Positions 21,428 through 32,628 of a DNA stretch of 64,000 bases are shown here, piece after piece. Numbering within the stretch: position 1 is the stretch's first letter; each line of letters starts with the position of its first letter. The position numbers and the translations under genes are program-made. The DNA is from Seminavis robusta (Eukaryota; Bacillariophyta; Bacillariophyceae; Naviculales; Naviculaceae), in NCBI GenBank assembly GCA_903772945.1, contig CAICTM010000472.1, forward strand, positions 1 to 64,000, read 5' to 3'. The notes below the pieces were generated by a model that was not told the origin of the DNA, searched no databases, and saw only the letters and a program-made list of their open reading frames with translations.

Positions 21428-23954
21428 GTACGGACGGTATGCATTGTGGAGTCTTTAGCTTAGTTAAACATTGTATTTACCTACTCTGGCGGTGTTGGCA
21501 ATGAATGGCTGGTTTGCTTTCGATTGGATAGATTCTATTCTATGCGGCCCTACGCATACCGGTATTGTGCGGCGTGGCTCCCGATTTGGCTCATTCGCAA
21601 ACTCACTCCTAACACTACTCGACGACATGACAAGAGGATAGACACACGTTGATTGATTTGATATAATGGACCTGAGATGCTGAGCACCACCCACAGATAG
21701 TGTAGTGTAGTGTAGTAGTCGACGGAGCGGCGACAGCAGTGTTAGCTTTGATATAGAACAGCCACAACTGGCAGCTTTTCGCGCTTTTTGTGAAAGACTT
21801 TGTTGCCATGGTCGTCACTGCTGTTTGATCTGGAATTAACTGAGCGTCGGAAAGACGCAAGAATGCCTATATCTTGTCAACGGAGACGAGATCTTTCAAC
21901 TGGTAAAATGAGACTTGTTGCCGTCGATCCTGTTGGCGTCGTCTCGTCTACAGCCATAGTTGCTGCCTCGATAGCTTCCAATGAGTCATCTTGAAGAGCC
22001 TGCAATCAATAGACTAGTGATCCTGTCCTTCCTTGACATCTTCGACGGTAAGACCAAGCCAAACGTCTCAAACGACAGCTGTAGCTATAGTGTTGAATAC
22101 TGCTCTTCCTGTTCCACAAAGGAGTGTCGTGTGCTGTAGTAGATAATCCATCGTGGCGATTCGCTCATTGATTCATTAGTGGTACGGTACTAGCCTGCCA
22201 GTAGCCATTGTCGCAGTCGTCATTCAATACCAATGGAAATCTTCGTGTCGTTGAGGTCCTGGTCGCTCCGTGAAAGAGAAAGAGGCTCATTGTTGGTATT
22301 GATACCTAGTAGCCGCTACAGATGGCTGCTACGGGTAGCCGCTTGTTGCATTAGTGGTAGAGGCGCCATGGTCGCTCCGTGGAAGATGATCAGAGGGAAA
22401 AAACTGTGGCTGTGGCTGCGGAGCAACCATTGTCTTCTCTTCGATCGTTGGCGTCGATTCGTGGTCGCCCCGTGTCATCGAAGCCATTGTCATGCCGTTG
22501 TGGAACGGTGGAACCATCGTCATGATGGTCGAGTCAGACGAGCTGTCAGACAGTTTTCTGGTTTTCCTCGTGTTATTCGCAGATTCGCACATTCCCACGG
22601 AGTGAGTTGGAGTTGAGTAAAGTGGTTAAATCCTTTACATTAGGGGCAAACCCTCACAATTCTTTGAAATTCAATAACATTTATTTTTAAAATATGGCAG
22701 TTTCAAAAACTGGCAACACTGAAACGGTACTGGCAACACTGAAACGGTACTGGCAACGCTGAAACGGTACTGAGTACTGGCAACGCTGAAACGGTACTGG
22801 CAACGCTGAAACGGTACTGGCAACGCTGAAATGGGACTCAACTTGAAATTCACGATTTAAAAAAGTATTTTTGATGCCTAATAGTGGTCATTTTTACTCA
22901 ATAAGTCTTTATCAAGACAAACAGTTCTGGTATTAAAGAACCAAACACGTACTGTATGACCTCTCCAATAAAGTTATTTATTTATGGTGCCAGTTCTCTT
23001 TCTGAAGCATTACCGGTAGAAGCTGAATCAGGAAAAATACATTCAAGTCAACTTACTTTTTGCGCTCACATTTTCAAGCGATTTACACCGTCGAGTCATT
23101 GAAAGTCCTGAAAATTAGGCGATTTTCCGAACCCAATGATTCAGTTGGCAACACCTGTCGGTAACTCACGGGGAGCTCATTGAAGGGATTGATTCGAGAG
23201 GCTTAAAAGTGGGGCCATTAGAAAATACATCCCTTGTTTGGTCAGTGCGCATCTCACCTTGTTTTTTGGAAGCCTTCCAGTGAAGGTTTCGTTGGCTCCA
23301 GTAAGCTACCTCCACAATGGCGATTTCCCCACAAACCAACCCACTACCAGCACCATGGCGATTCCGGAAGACTAAGAAAGTGTAGCTTTAAAGCAAGTTA
23401 GTTCTGTTAATAGGGAGTGAATAGGGTGTGAGGTGGGGTGTGAGTTGAAGGTGAGTTCACCCCAGTGGAGAGTGCAGAGCAGTGCAAGAGCAACGCACTT
23501 GCACCAAAACACTGCACCTTTTGCCGCCTAGACTACCCATCATGGTCAATCTATCCGTCGACTACAAGAAGTACATGTAGCGATCTTATTATTGGAATCA
23601 GTCGATCGAGTCGGCCGAAAGCTGAAACGACTGCATTTTAATAATGTCCACAATATTTACGTTCTGAGCACGTTCCTCTAAGTCATTCCTCCACATCTGT
23701 AGGCCTCGCGACTTGTGGCAGGGCGACTTCCGAGAATTTTCGTCGGTACCGCCACCGCGTGCACAAACAGCTGAGATGCATGTGACCTTCAAGGGGGCTG
23801 GAGGCTCGAGGATCGAGGGGGTTTTGAGAAATTGCGCAAGTTTTCTGCCGTACCGAATAGTCGCTGCTATTTTTGTCCTCTGTTCCATGGTTTCGTTTCA
23901 GAGAAACGAGCCACTTTGCTATATATGATTTAGTCAAGAACCAAGGCAACTACT
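21428..23954. other. Intergenic, 2.5 kb
   Basis: No supported gene. The plus frame 22233-22616 and the minus frames near 23598-23949 overlap one another and lack domains. It holds the 20-bp tandem repeat at 22711-22831 and an A/T-rich part (22840-23060). Confidence 0.5.
22711..22831 (+). repeat. 20-bp tandem repeat, six copies
   Basis: The unit is ctggcaacgctgaaacggta; the first two copies have an A for G at position 9 (caacact) and one junction has an extra gagta. The last copy is partial (ctggcaacgctgaaatggg). Because 20 is not a multiple of 3 the array is not a protein repeat. Confidence 0.9.
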
Positions 23955-26353
23955 GTGAGGCCTGAGATGTCCGATCATGATGCTGACAAGCCAAACTTGG
24001 CGACTGTGCCATTGCAAATGACCGAACAATCTGGTGTCGAGTTAATTGAAGTCACGGTGCTTTCGTCGTTGTTGACTCAGTCCACAGCTAATACTGATGA
24101 CTTCAGCTCTGACCAAACTGCTACGGGCTCTGTTGAACTTGCCCGCATTCAAAACAAAAGAACCAACAACAGAGAATTAGAAGGCAATGCAGGAGCTGCC
24201 GAAGCAGGCGCGTTTGCTCCGAATCTGTTCCAGCAGCTGTTCGAGCTACCAGAACCTATCCCAACAAGGCACACACAAAGAAGTATCCCAGGGGCATTTC
24301 ATATGGATGGTTTCCCAACCTATCGTCAGAACACCCAAAGGGATGAAGTTGCTACTACAGAGAACCGGCAGAGCCAGGATGGCAGCATTTCAACCAATCT
24401 TCCTGTTGCCAGTGATGTTGATGTGCAGGACACAGATCCATTGCCCAGTGCTGAAGTATTTTTCGAAAGAAGAACACCTTACTGGCGACAACGATTGTGT
24501 CTTGGTTTTTCTCTAGAGCTCAATGCGGTTCTGTTAGGAATTTTCATATTTTTCGTGGTCTTCCTCATCAGTACAGATGGAAGAACCAGTACCACCAGTG
24601 AATCAAGTCAAAGCAATAATAAAGGGGCACTCCATATTCCTGCTGCAGCTCCAGGTTCAACCCAAGCACCAACTCCATTTTTGGACGCACTCAATCTACC
24701 TGACTACACCGTGGATGCCATTATGGAATACCCAAAGTCCCCTCAGTCCCAGGCCTATGAGTGGCTAGTCAGCAACAAAACTAATCTTGCAACACTTCCA
24801 AAATGGAGAATGACCCAACTATTTGCTTTGGCTACCTTCTTCTTTTCCACCAGGGGAGAGTTTTGGGTAAATCATCACGGCTGGCTAGACTGTGAAGTTC
24901 ATGAGTGCAGCTGGGAACAGCAACCTTTAAATCCAACAACTTATTTTCCTGAAATGCAATGTGATGATTCTGGGCGTATAAAAGGTTTGACCTTTGTTGG
25001 AAACAAGCTGGATGGAACCATTCCACCAGAGCTATCCCTTTTGAGTGCAGATCTGGAGCTTCTGGAATTGGCAGTGAACATGGAATTGAAAGGACGGATC
25101 CCAACGGAAATCGGATTGCTAACAAAGCTGAAAGTTGTTCGAACATTCAACACAGAACTTTCAGGAACAATTCCTACAGAGCTGGGTCTTCTGTCAGATT
25201 TGAGGAATCTTGAGCTGGGGGGTGCTGGAATAAGTGGAACTGTTCCTACGGAACTGGGCAACTTAGGTTGCCTAACAAGCCTATTGGTGGTCATGACCCA
25301 GCTGACAGGTACGCTTTCTACTGTATGCGTGCTGCAAGTAAGCACGCTTTTGTCATCACTAATATGCTGGACATTGTATACCATTACCATGCAGGCACAG
25401 TCCCTTCAGAACTATTCAAACTAGCAAACTTGACAGCTGTTGGAATACGTGATTGCCCTCGACTAGCCTCCGACAAACTTCTGCCCAAACTTGTTGAAAA
25501 CATGCCTCAACTTGACTTTCTAATGCTAACCAACATGGCTGACGATGCCAATGCCCGAATACCCAGTAAGTCATCTTTTGCTGTACCAGAAAATGCATCT
25601 AGATGTCACTAATCTCTGCGCACCAAGCTGAAATTGCAAGGTTGTCCAATCTTATGATATTGTTCCTTGAAGATTGGAACCTTCGACGATCGATGCCAAG
25701 CCAACTTGGGCAAATGACACAGCTAGTAAGTAAACCTGTCAGATAGATTGGAGCTATCGCTAGCAAGTGACTAAGAAGATATGCTGACAGGTCTTTGCTC
25801 CCTTGATATTTTTCTTAGGCGTCTCTAAACCTACAGGAGAATTCTCTTTCAGGAAGCCTTCCACTAGAATTATCAAAGCTGAGCAGTAAGTCATCAAGTC
25901 AGGGATGTGTTGACAAAATCTTTAACTTTGTTCACCATACTCTTTTATGCAGACTTGACTTCGCTAGACGTGAGTTCCAACCAGCTAGAGGACAAGCTCC
26001 CACCAGACTTGTTTTTAAGCCTGACTAAATTGAATTGGCTACACATGAATGGGAATAGATTCACTGGGACCATTCCAAGTGAGATTGGTCTCATGTCCGG
26101 CCTTCAGCATGTACAACTGCACGAAACAGGCTTGTCTGGAACTCTACCCACAGAGCTCCTTGCCTTGACCAATTTGAGAACCTTAATGGTTACCAATACA
26201 TCCTTGTCTGGGAGGATCCCCGATGAGCTGTGTGGCATGATGCTTGGTTATGAAAGGGAATGTCATGAAGCTCATGGCTGCACTGGCAAAAAGACCACCA
26301 CAAATGTGTGCCAAGGCACTTTACTTTGTGGATGCAGCTGTGATCCATGCTGA
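23955..26353 (+). CDS. Membrane-anchored leucine-rich-repeat protein
   Basis: Five exons, 23955-25308, 25395-25565, 25673-25725, 25819-25885 and 25953-26353, all with GT..AG borders, give 681 residues; the second ATG (23967) is an equal candidate start. Residues 1-180 are polar and presumably cytoplasmic, 189-206 form one membrane helix (NAVLLGIFIFFVVFLIS), 210-330 are a Thr/Ser/Pro linker and cap (NHHGWLDCEVHECSW), and the rest are LRRs of the plant extracellular type (LxGxIPxExGxLxxL). The small exons 3 and 4 each encode one repeat (MPSQLGQMTQL; LSGSLPLELSKL). The end is a Cys-rich cap (CHEAHGCTGKKTTTNVC, CGCSCDPC). No kinase domain is present, so it could be a cell-surface recognition or adhesion protein. 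It is a close paralogue of the truncated minus-strand gene at 2646-4360. Confidence 0.88.
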
Positions 26354-27116
26354 TGATTGCAATGCTACTGGTAGCTAGCTAGCTAGCTAGCTAGAAGCCA
26401 GCTTCGGTAGATCCCTACTCTAAACCCCGATATCCAGCTTCGATTGGTTGCTAGCTAGGTAGGTAGGCAGAACTGGTAGCTGGACAGAGTTACGACGCCG
26501 TGCACAAGTCAATCCCACAATGTCATTTCCTTCCAAAATTTTTCCCAGCGTACTAGTACCCACTAGAAAAAAGAACGCACACTTTTCCTTTTTCGGTCCG
26601 TCCTTTGTCCAGGTTTCACGACCGCCACCAGTCAGCCGCGGTCGACATTCCCATAACTTGCTGTCTGTTCCCTTGTAAGAGGTAAGACTTGACCATGACG
26701 ATTTTGTTGCGCTCTTTGGGATGTCGACGGGTGTTGTGGATGCGACGCGGACAGTGTGCTGTTGCAGTAGTGCTGCGCAGAGAAGAAGAAGCGAAAGAGG
26801 AGGAAGTTTCGATGAGTTGAGGGCTCGTTCGCTTCCGATCGTGAATTTCTACATGGCTGCGGTACCTGTGGTCGCTCGTTGGGTTGCGCTTCCGCCTTTT
26901 TCCTGTCGACGCCATCTCTCCTGTGGCAACATCTCAACACCTCTGATGCGGTCGTTCAGACTCCCGCTCGAGCGATTGCCTTGTTGCCATCGTCGAAAAT
27001 TGAATCGACACGCTGACTTACTCGTTTACTAACATTTTGTACTGACTTCTTTTTTTCCGACTCGACAGGTTAGAGCAACCAAGTTTGGACAACAACCAGA
27101 AGAAAGAGAAGAAAAT
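26354..27116. other. Intergenic and candidate 5' UTR intron of the eL41 gene
   Basis: A run of TAGC units lies at 26372-26393. The stretch before the eL41 gene has a donor-like GAG|GTAAGA at 26681-26682 and a good acceptor with a T-rich tract ending CGACAG at 27068, so a 5' UTR intron of about 387 nt is likely; ribosomal-protein genes often have one. The open frames in it (both strands) are not convincing. Confidence 0.5.
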
Positions 27117-27404
27117 ATGCAGATTTTTGTGGGTGATTCGGCTTATGTGGTCGACGCCGCGGCTTCGGTCGAGAGCTTCAAGCTCATGGTCGAGAACCGC
27201 GAGTTTATTCCCGCTGGTCAGTTCCGTTTGGTTCGTGGCGGCGACGTCTTGGAAGGTGGATCCCTCGAGGCTAACGGTGTTTCGGACGATGATGAACTCA
27301 CCATGATGCTCGAGGTTCCCGCCGGTATGCGTCGCAAGTGGCGTAAGAAGCGCATGCGCCGTCTTCGTCGCAAGCGCCGCAAGATGCGTCAACGTGCCCG
27401 TTAA
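27117..27404 (+). CDS. Ubiquitin-like domain fused to ribosomal protein eL41
   Basis: An uninterrupted 95-codon frame. Residues 1-70 form a ubiquitin-like fold of the FUBI type: MQIFVGDSAYVVDAA (strands 1-2), SVESFKLMVENRE (helix), QFRLVRGGDVLEGG, then LEANGVSDDDELTMMLEV. Residues 71-95 (from 27327) are a full-length eL41, the 25-residue, nearly all Arg/Lys/Met helix of the large ribosomal subunit (starts MRRKWRKKRMRR). The joint is EVPAG|MRRKW, so a deubiquitinase-like cut after a single Gly would free native eL41 with its own Met. Codons are strongly biased (GTC, CTC, GAG, CGT, AAG), as in highly expressed genes. The usual eukaryotic fusions are S27a, L40 and FUBI-S30; here the same device carries eL41. 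Confidence 0.92.
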   Translation: MQIFVGDSAYVVDAAASVESFKLMVENREFIPAGQFRLVRGGDVLEGGSLEANGVSDDDELTMMLEVPAGMRRKWRKKRMRRLRRKRRKMRQRAR

Positions 27405-28543
27405 GAATGGAAGAGTGTGTGAGAAAGGAGGTTTTCTCCCTTTGAAAGGCGTTTGGATGAAGGGTTCCTCCTTGTGGAAAAACATGTTCCAGGAAGGGAA
27501 TTGCTCGGCGGTGTTTCTTTATTATTCATAGAATAGAATGATTGCTAACGGGTAATTTCATTTTTGGGATGCAACTCTTCCTTTTTTCTTTTCTAGCTTG
27601 TCTAGTCTTGTTCGTTTACGCTTGGCTCTCCAATAGGCTGATTGTGCGCCCAGGATGGAGCCGTAACACGAGGGCACAACCCAAAACTCGGTCGATGACC
27701 TGAATTTCCTACTCACAGCATAATAGCCTCATCCGTATCAGCCATCCTGCTCATTATTTATTTGGAATGATATCAAGCACCACGGAGCCTCACGTTCCGT
27801 GCTTTGCAAGGACAGTCACATCCAGCCATTCTCATGGAACCAAACCGGTACTAGCTAGTATCTCAATTGCCCTTGTGAAAGCTACCCAAACCCTTTGCCC
27901 CCCGTAATGGTCCTCAGGCGAGCAACAAAACGTTCAGCAACTTGTGACGGTTTTGAACAAAACTATAAAAGACCAACCTCAGGAGCGGCCCCTGCATGAC
28001 GGCCTGGGAAATCCCATCCGAAGGGGAATACTATAAAGGACAACATAGTCTAATTGCAAGAGCAGCGGACAAATGAATCTTCATGGCTGATGTGGCTATT
28101 GGCGCAAGAAGGGGTGAAAATGCTGGGCAAGAAATGCATTTGATACTGCTGTTTGCCTTGGCTGAGTACTGTACCGGTACGAGCACAAAAACAAATTTCT
28201 TATTTTCTAGTAGCTAATAAAGTAGTCAAGTGGGGATATCTCCAACACCTCCACTGGCTGGGGTGGAACAGGCAGGGCACTGATGCTTCCAAGGTTGACA
28301 TACTCCAATCGAACGTAAATAAGCTCCAAGCATGTATGTTCGCTGCTGGTTTGTCCAGCATCGTTGGTGCATGACTGCGGGCCCCTCTCTCAATCGCTGG
28401 CTTTAACACTTGGAACAATAGGAAAGGTTCCATACTAAATTCTACGTACACACGGAATATCCCGTTGCTACTTTTTCAAACGAGTTTCATTCTTTCAAAC
28501 TACGATTGCTGTACTTTCTCTACATCATGTCTATTGTATTAGA
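27405..28543. other. Intergenic
   Basis: The 3' region of the eL41 gene followed by unique-looking sequence with no open frame that reads as coding. Short frames at 28153-28374 (plus) and 28200-28451 (minus) overlap and lack features. Confidence 0.5.
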
Positions 28544-29461
28544 TTAGATGCAAACTGTATTGCCTTGTACAAGATCCTTGCTCCGAGTTGTCTTTAATAT
28601 TGGAACCTTTGGAGCGAGGACTTTTCCCTTGAGTTTGCCCAACAATGCCGCCGTTGGACTGCTACTGGTGCCGGTACTGTGGGGCGATGATGGAGGACTG
28701 GCGAGACGTTGGAGCGTCCTTGGACTGCAAGTTTTAATGACCCTAGGACTGGGGCTCTTGGATCGAGTAGTGATGCGGATTCGGGTGGGTGATGCGGATC
28801 GGTTTCGTCCTCGTCGTCCAGTAGTGTTAATAGTAGTTGGGGCGGTGGGTGCCGACACGGGACGCCGCAAAGGAGACGAAGATCTGGATCTCGTGGTGCG
28901 GTTGCTGACTTTGGTAGTCCTAGTGGAATGTCTGCAATCATGGAGTTGGTTTTCTCTTGGAGTAATGTTTTCCTCATGGTTGCAAAAGGAGTCCATTCCT
29001 TTTGGAGTGTCCCAGGAACTTCTAGCTGCCGTTTGTTGAAGGAATTTGGTAGTCTGACTGGAGAGATTTTCGGATTTGCTGAATCGTATGCGAGAATCCA
29101 GTGACAAGGTTTTGTGGATTGCTGTAGTAGAGTTTGGTGGAAGCACAATGGACGAGGACAAGTTCATTTCCGGATGAAAGCTGATATCACCGTCATCTGG
29201 ATCATTTTTGTTCTGTAGCAAGTGAATCTTTCTTGCCATTTCCTTGTTCTTGTGAGCCACCATTTGGGTCAAGGGCAGGTAGCAAGCAGGACACACCGTG
29301 TAGTCTTGCCTTGTCCAGTTGATAAAGGTGGACTTATCCATCACATGACGACAGGGTGCACTAATGGTAACTGGACAGGACATGATCTCTCGAGATACTG
29401 GGTCCAACGCCCAATCAGGGATTTCGTCGTGGGTTTCGTTCATTGTCGTCTCTCTTCTCAT
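28544..29461 (-). CDS. U-box domain protein (putative E3 ubiquitin ligase)
   Basis: One exon, 305 residues (299 if the Met at 29443 is used). Residues about 14-80 are a U-box: IPDWALDPVSREIMSCPVTI, CRHVMDKSTFINW, YTVCPACYLPLTQM, then a helix NKEMARKI. The Pro after CPxC and the leading DPxSxEIM word fit a U-box; some Cys remain, so a RING-like variant is possible. The remainder is a basic, Ser/Thr/Pro-rich tail with RSxSP and SPRxxK words, likely phosphorylated and unstructured. Such proteins join an E2~ubiquitin to a substrate; partners are not visible here. Confidence 0.75.
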   Translation of the reverse strand: MRRETTMNETHDEIPDWALDPVSREIMSCPVTISAPCRHVMDKSTFINWTRQDYTVCPACYLPLTQMVAHKNKEMARKIHLLQNKNDPDDGDISFHPEMNLSSSIVLPPNSTTAIHKTLSLDSRIRFSKSENLSSQTTKFLQQTAARSSWDTPKGMDSFCNHEENITPRENQLHDCRHSTRTTKVSNRTTRSRSSSPLRRPVSAPTAPTTINTTGRRGRNRSASPTRIRITTRSKSPSPRVIKTCSPRTLQRLASPPSSPHSTGTSSSPTAALLGKLKGKVLAPKVPILKTTRSKDLVQGNTVCI

Positions 29462-29645
29462 GATTCTCTAATGTTGTAACTTTAGTTGGCTTGGATGCTT
29501 TGTCGGATCACTGAATGCTGGGGATATGCGATAGTTGGAGGGAAAGGGTAACTAGAGAAAAACAAACTTGGTAACTTTCATCGTTGCTCGTTTGCGGATC
29601 TGCAGCATGAATGCATGAATGAGGCTAGATTTTTGCGGGAGTGGT

Positions 29646-30002
29646 CTAGCTGATGACTGCAAAATCAAGCTTTGCAGGAAACACAGGCCTGTTGCTCCTA
29701 AGTCCCAGTTCACTAAAGACGCCATGGATACTTATTCCGCTGCTATCAGTCATGCTTGCCAGGACCAACATTCCAACATCGGCGCAGTCACGGAAAACAC
29801 TCCCCACCAAGGTTTCGCACAGCCGAACTGTAACAACGCTGCCAACGAACCTGGCTGGATGGAAGTAAGTTAAACCTCTTGGCTTTGTGACATCCAGGTT
29901 GATTTCATGGCTGGGATAGGCCAGCTTGACAAAAGCGGTCGCCAGGTCGCATCCAGGGACGAATAGTGTCAAGATTGCGACAAGATAGTAGCTACCAGTC
30001 AT
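29646..30002 (-). CDS. Possible small secreted protein
   Basis: From the Met at 30002 the frame reads MTGSYYLVAILTLFVPGCDL, a good signal-peptide shape, then about 95 residues with a few cysteines (RLCETL, RDCADVG) and no recognised domain. An upstream Met at 30110 would bury the signal. No introns or neighbours support it; a plus-strand frame overlaps (29619-29873). Weak call. Confidence 0.3.
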   Translation of the reverse strand: MTGSYYLVAILTLFVPGCDLATAFVKLAYPSHEINLDVTKPRGLTYFHPARFVGSVVTVRLCETLVGSVFRDCADVGMLVLASMTDSSGISIHGVFSELGLRSNRPVFPAKLDFAVIS

Positions 30003-30511
30003 CAGCCCGTGTTGGGATTTCTGACCGGCAGCTTTGCATGCACGTGGCCGCCACGATGAGGGACAAGATTGCGTGTTGATCAACTCCAATGATCTTGTGG
30101 ACTTTAGCAATGACGCAAATGCCTACATCCTTACTACCAAAAAGAAGGGCGTTGGCGTCATCTTGACTACAGTACTCGCAAAAACCGTGTTTAGGGATCA
30201 GATTCCACGCTTAATTACTTCTTGTTCGTTTAGGGTTAGTCCACGCCGAGGATATCGCATCCTTCCTCACCACAGGTCCGTACTAGCGTACAGTGACGAA
30301 ACAAAGCCCAATGGCTTTGGACGGATCTCTGGCCAGGCAGGACAGTGCCGAGAATGATTCAATCAAGAACATGCTTAGCAACCATACGGTTTTAGCAAAG
30401 AGTGAAAGACTTCGTCGCTAATCATAAACAAACTAAGGAATCTCTTTCTCGTTCCACAATGATGTACGTGGTGGCTAAACATGGATGCGCTCAAACACCC
30501 ACAGAGCTCTC

Positions 30512-30537
30512 ATCTCTCTCTCTCTCTCTCTCTCTTT
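30512..30537 (+). repeat. (CT)n microsatellite
   Basis: About twelve CT units, in the 3' flank of the kelch/PH gene. Confidence 0.9.
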
Positions 30538-30630
30538 CTTCTCCAATGACTCCACCCAGGAGGAGACTCGAGTGGAGTCACAGTCGTCACTCCTCTGTAC
30601 TTCCTTCACACACGGTATGCGCTATCCTCC

Positions 30631-32476
30631 TCAGAGCCAGCTCTCTGAAACGTCACGGCCAGTGGTATCCGTGGTGGAGGCTGTTCTTTCCGATTCATCT
30701 GCATGCATGGTGCCACCCTTTGACTGCGCCTCTCTCATGTAGTTCTTCGCAACCTTGTGCAAGGCTTCCAAGTCCTCTCTAGTTCGGAGCGAGAAAATCA
30801 CAGATTTCCTTGTGCTGTGCTTGCAGGATAGCTTCAGCTGGGTCTGATTGCTTTGCTTGGCAGCCATGAGGCACTTCTGCACAGACGACCATTGCCAAGA
30901 ATAGCAAGCGCTGCCTTTGGGTTTGAAGGAGAACCCATCAGAAGTCAACCGGAGCTTGCCTTGTTGGCCACGCCAGACAATGTTGCGGAAGACCTGCCCT
31001 GGCTCGTTTCTTGTCGATTCCCTGCGGTTGTTCTTCTCGCCTACAACAACAAATCAACAGTCTTCAGCATTCCTTTACCAAGTTTGTTCAAACGCCGCCG
31101 CACTCAAAGATTCACCGGGCTGCACTCCAGTAGCGGTTGGCCTCACCGACAGACTCACACTCACCTTTCTCTTCTCCAAAGACTCCATCAAAAAGAGTCT
31201 CTACGTTCTTTCCGTCCACAACGATACCTTCCTCCTCCAGCGATCGGTGAAAATCTTCAAGCAGCACAGCCTTAAGGTCCTCAGTGAGCTTTTCCTCTTC
31301 GGTACTCTCCTCCTTCTTCTCCTCCCCACCTTCACCTACGATTGATGTGTTTCCTGCATCTTTCTCCTCTTCGTTGGGCGTTGACATTGCATGTTCCAGA
31401 ACATTCACTGTTTCTGTTGTCTCCTGGGTTGAAACTTCAGTTGCAGCACAAAAGCAACGGCTGCACATTGAGAATCGTCGCGACATTTTATCCTTCTGGA
31501 TGCAAAAGCGAGCTGTATCAGTTCTAGACGCCTCCACGGAGCGACCAGAATCAAGGCACATGTCACACAAACCCGGAGGCAGCAAAGTGAGTTTTTTCAC
31601 AGCATCCGATGAAAAGAGTTGCTCCTCAGACAACGGCAGACCAAGTCTTCCAATGGGGAAGTGATCGTTCAACACCATCCTCTGCAGCTCAAGCAGCTCT
31701 GATTTCTCTTTGAGATCCCCGCCGCTACTGGGCGCTGCCGGGAGCAGAAGGCCTGGTTGCTGGGAGAACTCACGGAACCAGACCTTGTCCGTTGCCGTGT
31801 TTTCGCTGCAGCTGTACCCACCGACAATCATCAGCGATCCTTTCGAAGCAACGCATCCGGTGAGAATGTATGAATCCGGCGTAGCACCCATTGATAGCCA
31901 GCGAAGACTTCGCCAGAACTTCGCTTGTGTCAAGTCGGCGTCGGCAGTAATCTTCAGCCCCACGCAAAAGTTTCCAAGCAACGAGGGGCCTGCGGCTAAG
32001 ATCCAGCTTTCTGGCCTACCGCTCGCTGCATCGGAAACGTAACAAATCATGGGATCGCCCAACTCCATGGGAAGATCAGGGCCACGAAACCAAGAAGAAG
32101 CTGGGGCCTCTGCGGTGTCGCTGCCTGCTTCCAGCCAAGGTTTTAAATCCAAAACCCACGACTGCTTCAACTGTTTCTCCCCCTGGCCAATACCACCAAA
32201 GACCACGGCATATCTCTCCCTTACCAAAACACTGCTGCCTCCTCGGAATGCAACCGGCAACCGCGGGCCCTCTTTCCACATGCTCTGTTCAAAGTCATAG
32301 ATATCACATTGGGCTACTCCTGGGGTGCCTTTTCGAGAAGTACCTCCAAAGATAAAGAGCTTCGTCCCGAGAGCGATCATGTGGTGGCCGGTACGGTGAA
32401 TCGGCATGATTGGAACCCTACTCCGCTGAATTGGTGCAGACTGTGTAGCTTCTGGTACAATACCTACTTGAGTCAT
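30631..32476 (-). CDS. Kelch-like protein with C-terminal TFIIH-p62-like PH domain
   Basis: Two exons, 32476-31165 and 31040-30631, joined through GAAAG|GTGAGT and TTGTAG|GCGAG, give 573 residues. The N-terminal half has kelch-like blades (HHMIALGTKLFIFGGTSRKG, GGSSVLVRERYAVVFGGIGQ, SLMIVGGYSCSEN). A central region has CxxC pairs (LCDMCLDSGRS, MCSRCFCA) and an acidic Glu-rich linker. The second exon encodes VFRNIVWRGQQGKLRLTSDG, YSWQWSSVQKCLMA and KLSCKHSTRKSVIFSLRTRED, the pattern of the PH domain at the N-terminus of TFIIH subunit p62/Tfb1. Kelch plus this PH type in one chain is unusual; a nuclear or phosphoinositide-binding adaptor is possible but unproven. Its start region lies in a short tandem duplication (see 32465-32628). 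Confidence 0.78.
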
Positions 32477-32628
32477 GCTTTCTCAAATTTTCCTGGACAC
32501 CACATGTAATCAATCGCGATGGCATGACTAGTCAACGCTCACAATTTCAGTACATTCTCTACTTGAATCATGCTTCCTTGAGAATTCGGAAGGCTTTTGG
32601 TGACAACATGACTAGTCAACGCTCACAT
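32465..32628. repeat. Short duplication at the 5' end of the kelch/PH gene
   Basis: tacttgagtcatgctt at 32465-32480 recurs as tacttgaatcatgctt at 32560-32575, and atgactagtcaacgctcaca at 32524-32543 recurs exactly at 32609-32628. The first copy contains the start codon of the gene, so the unit duplicated a start plus its upstream sequence. Confidence 0.8.
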
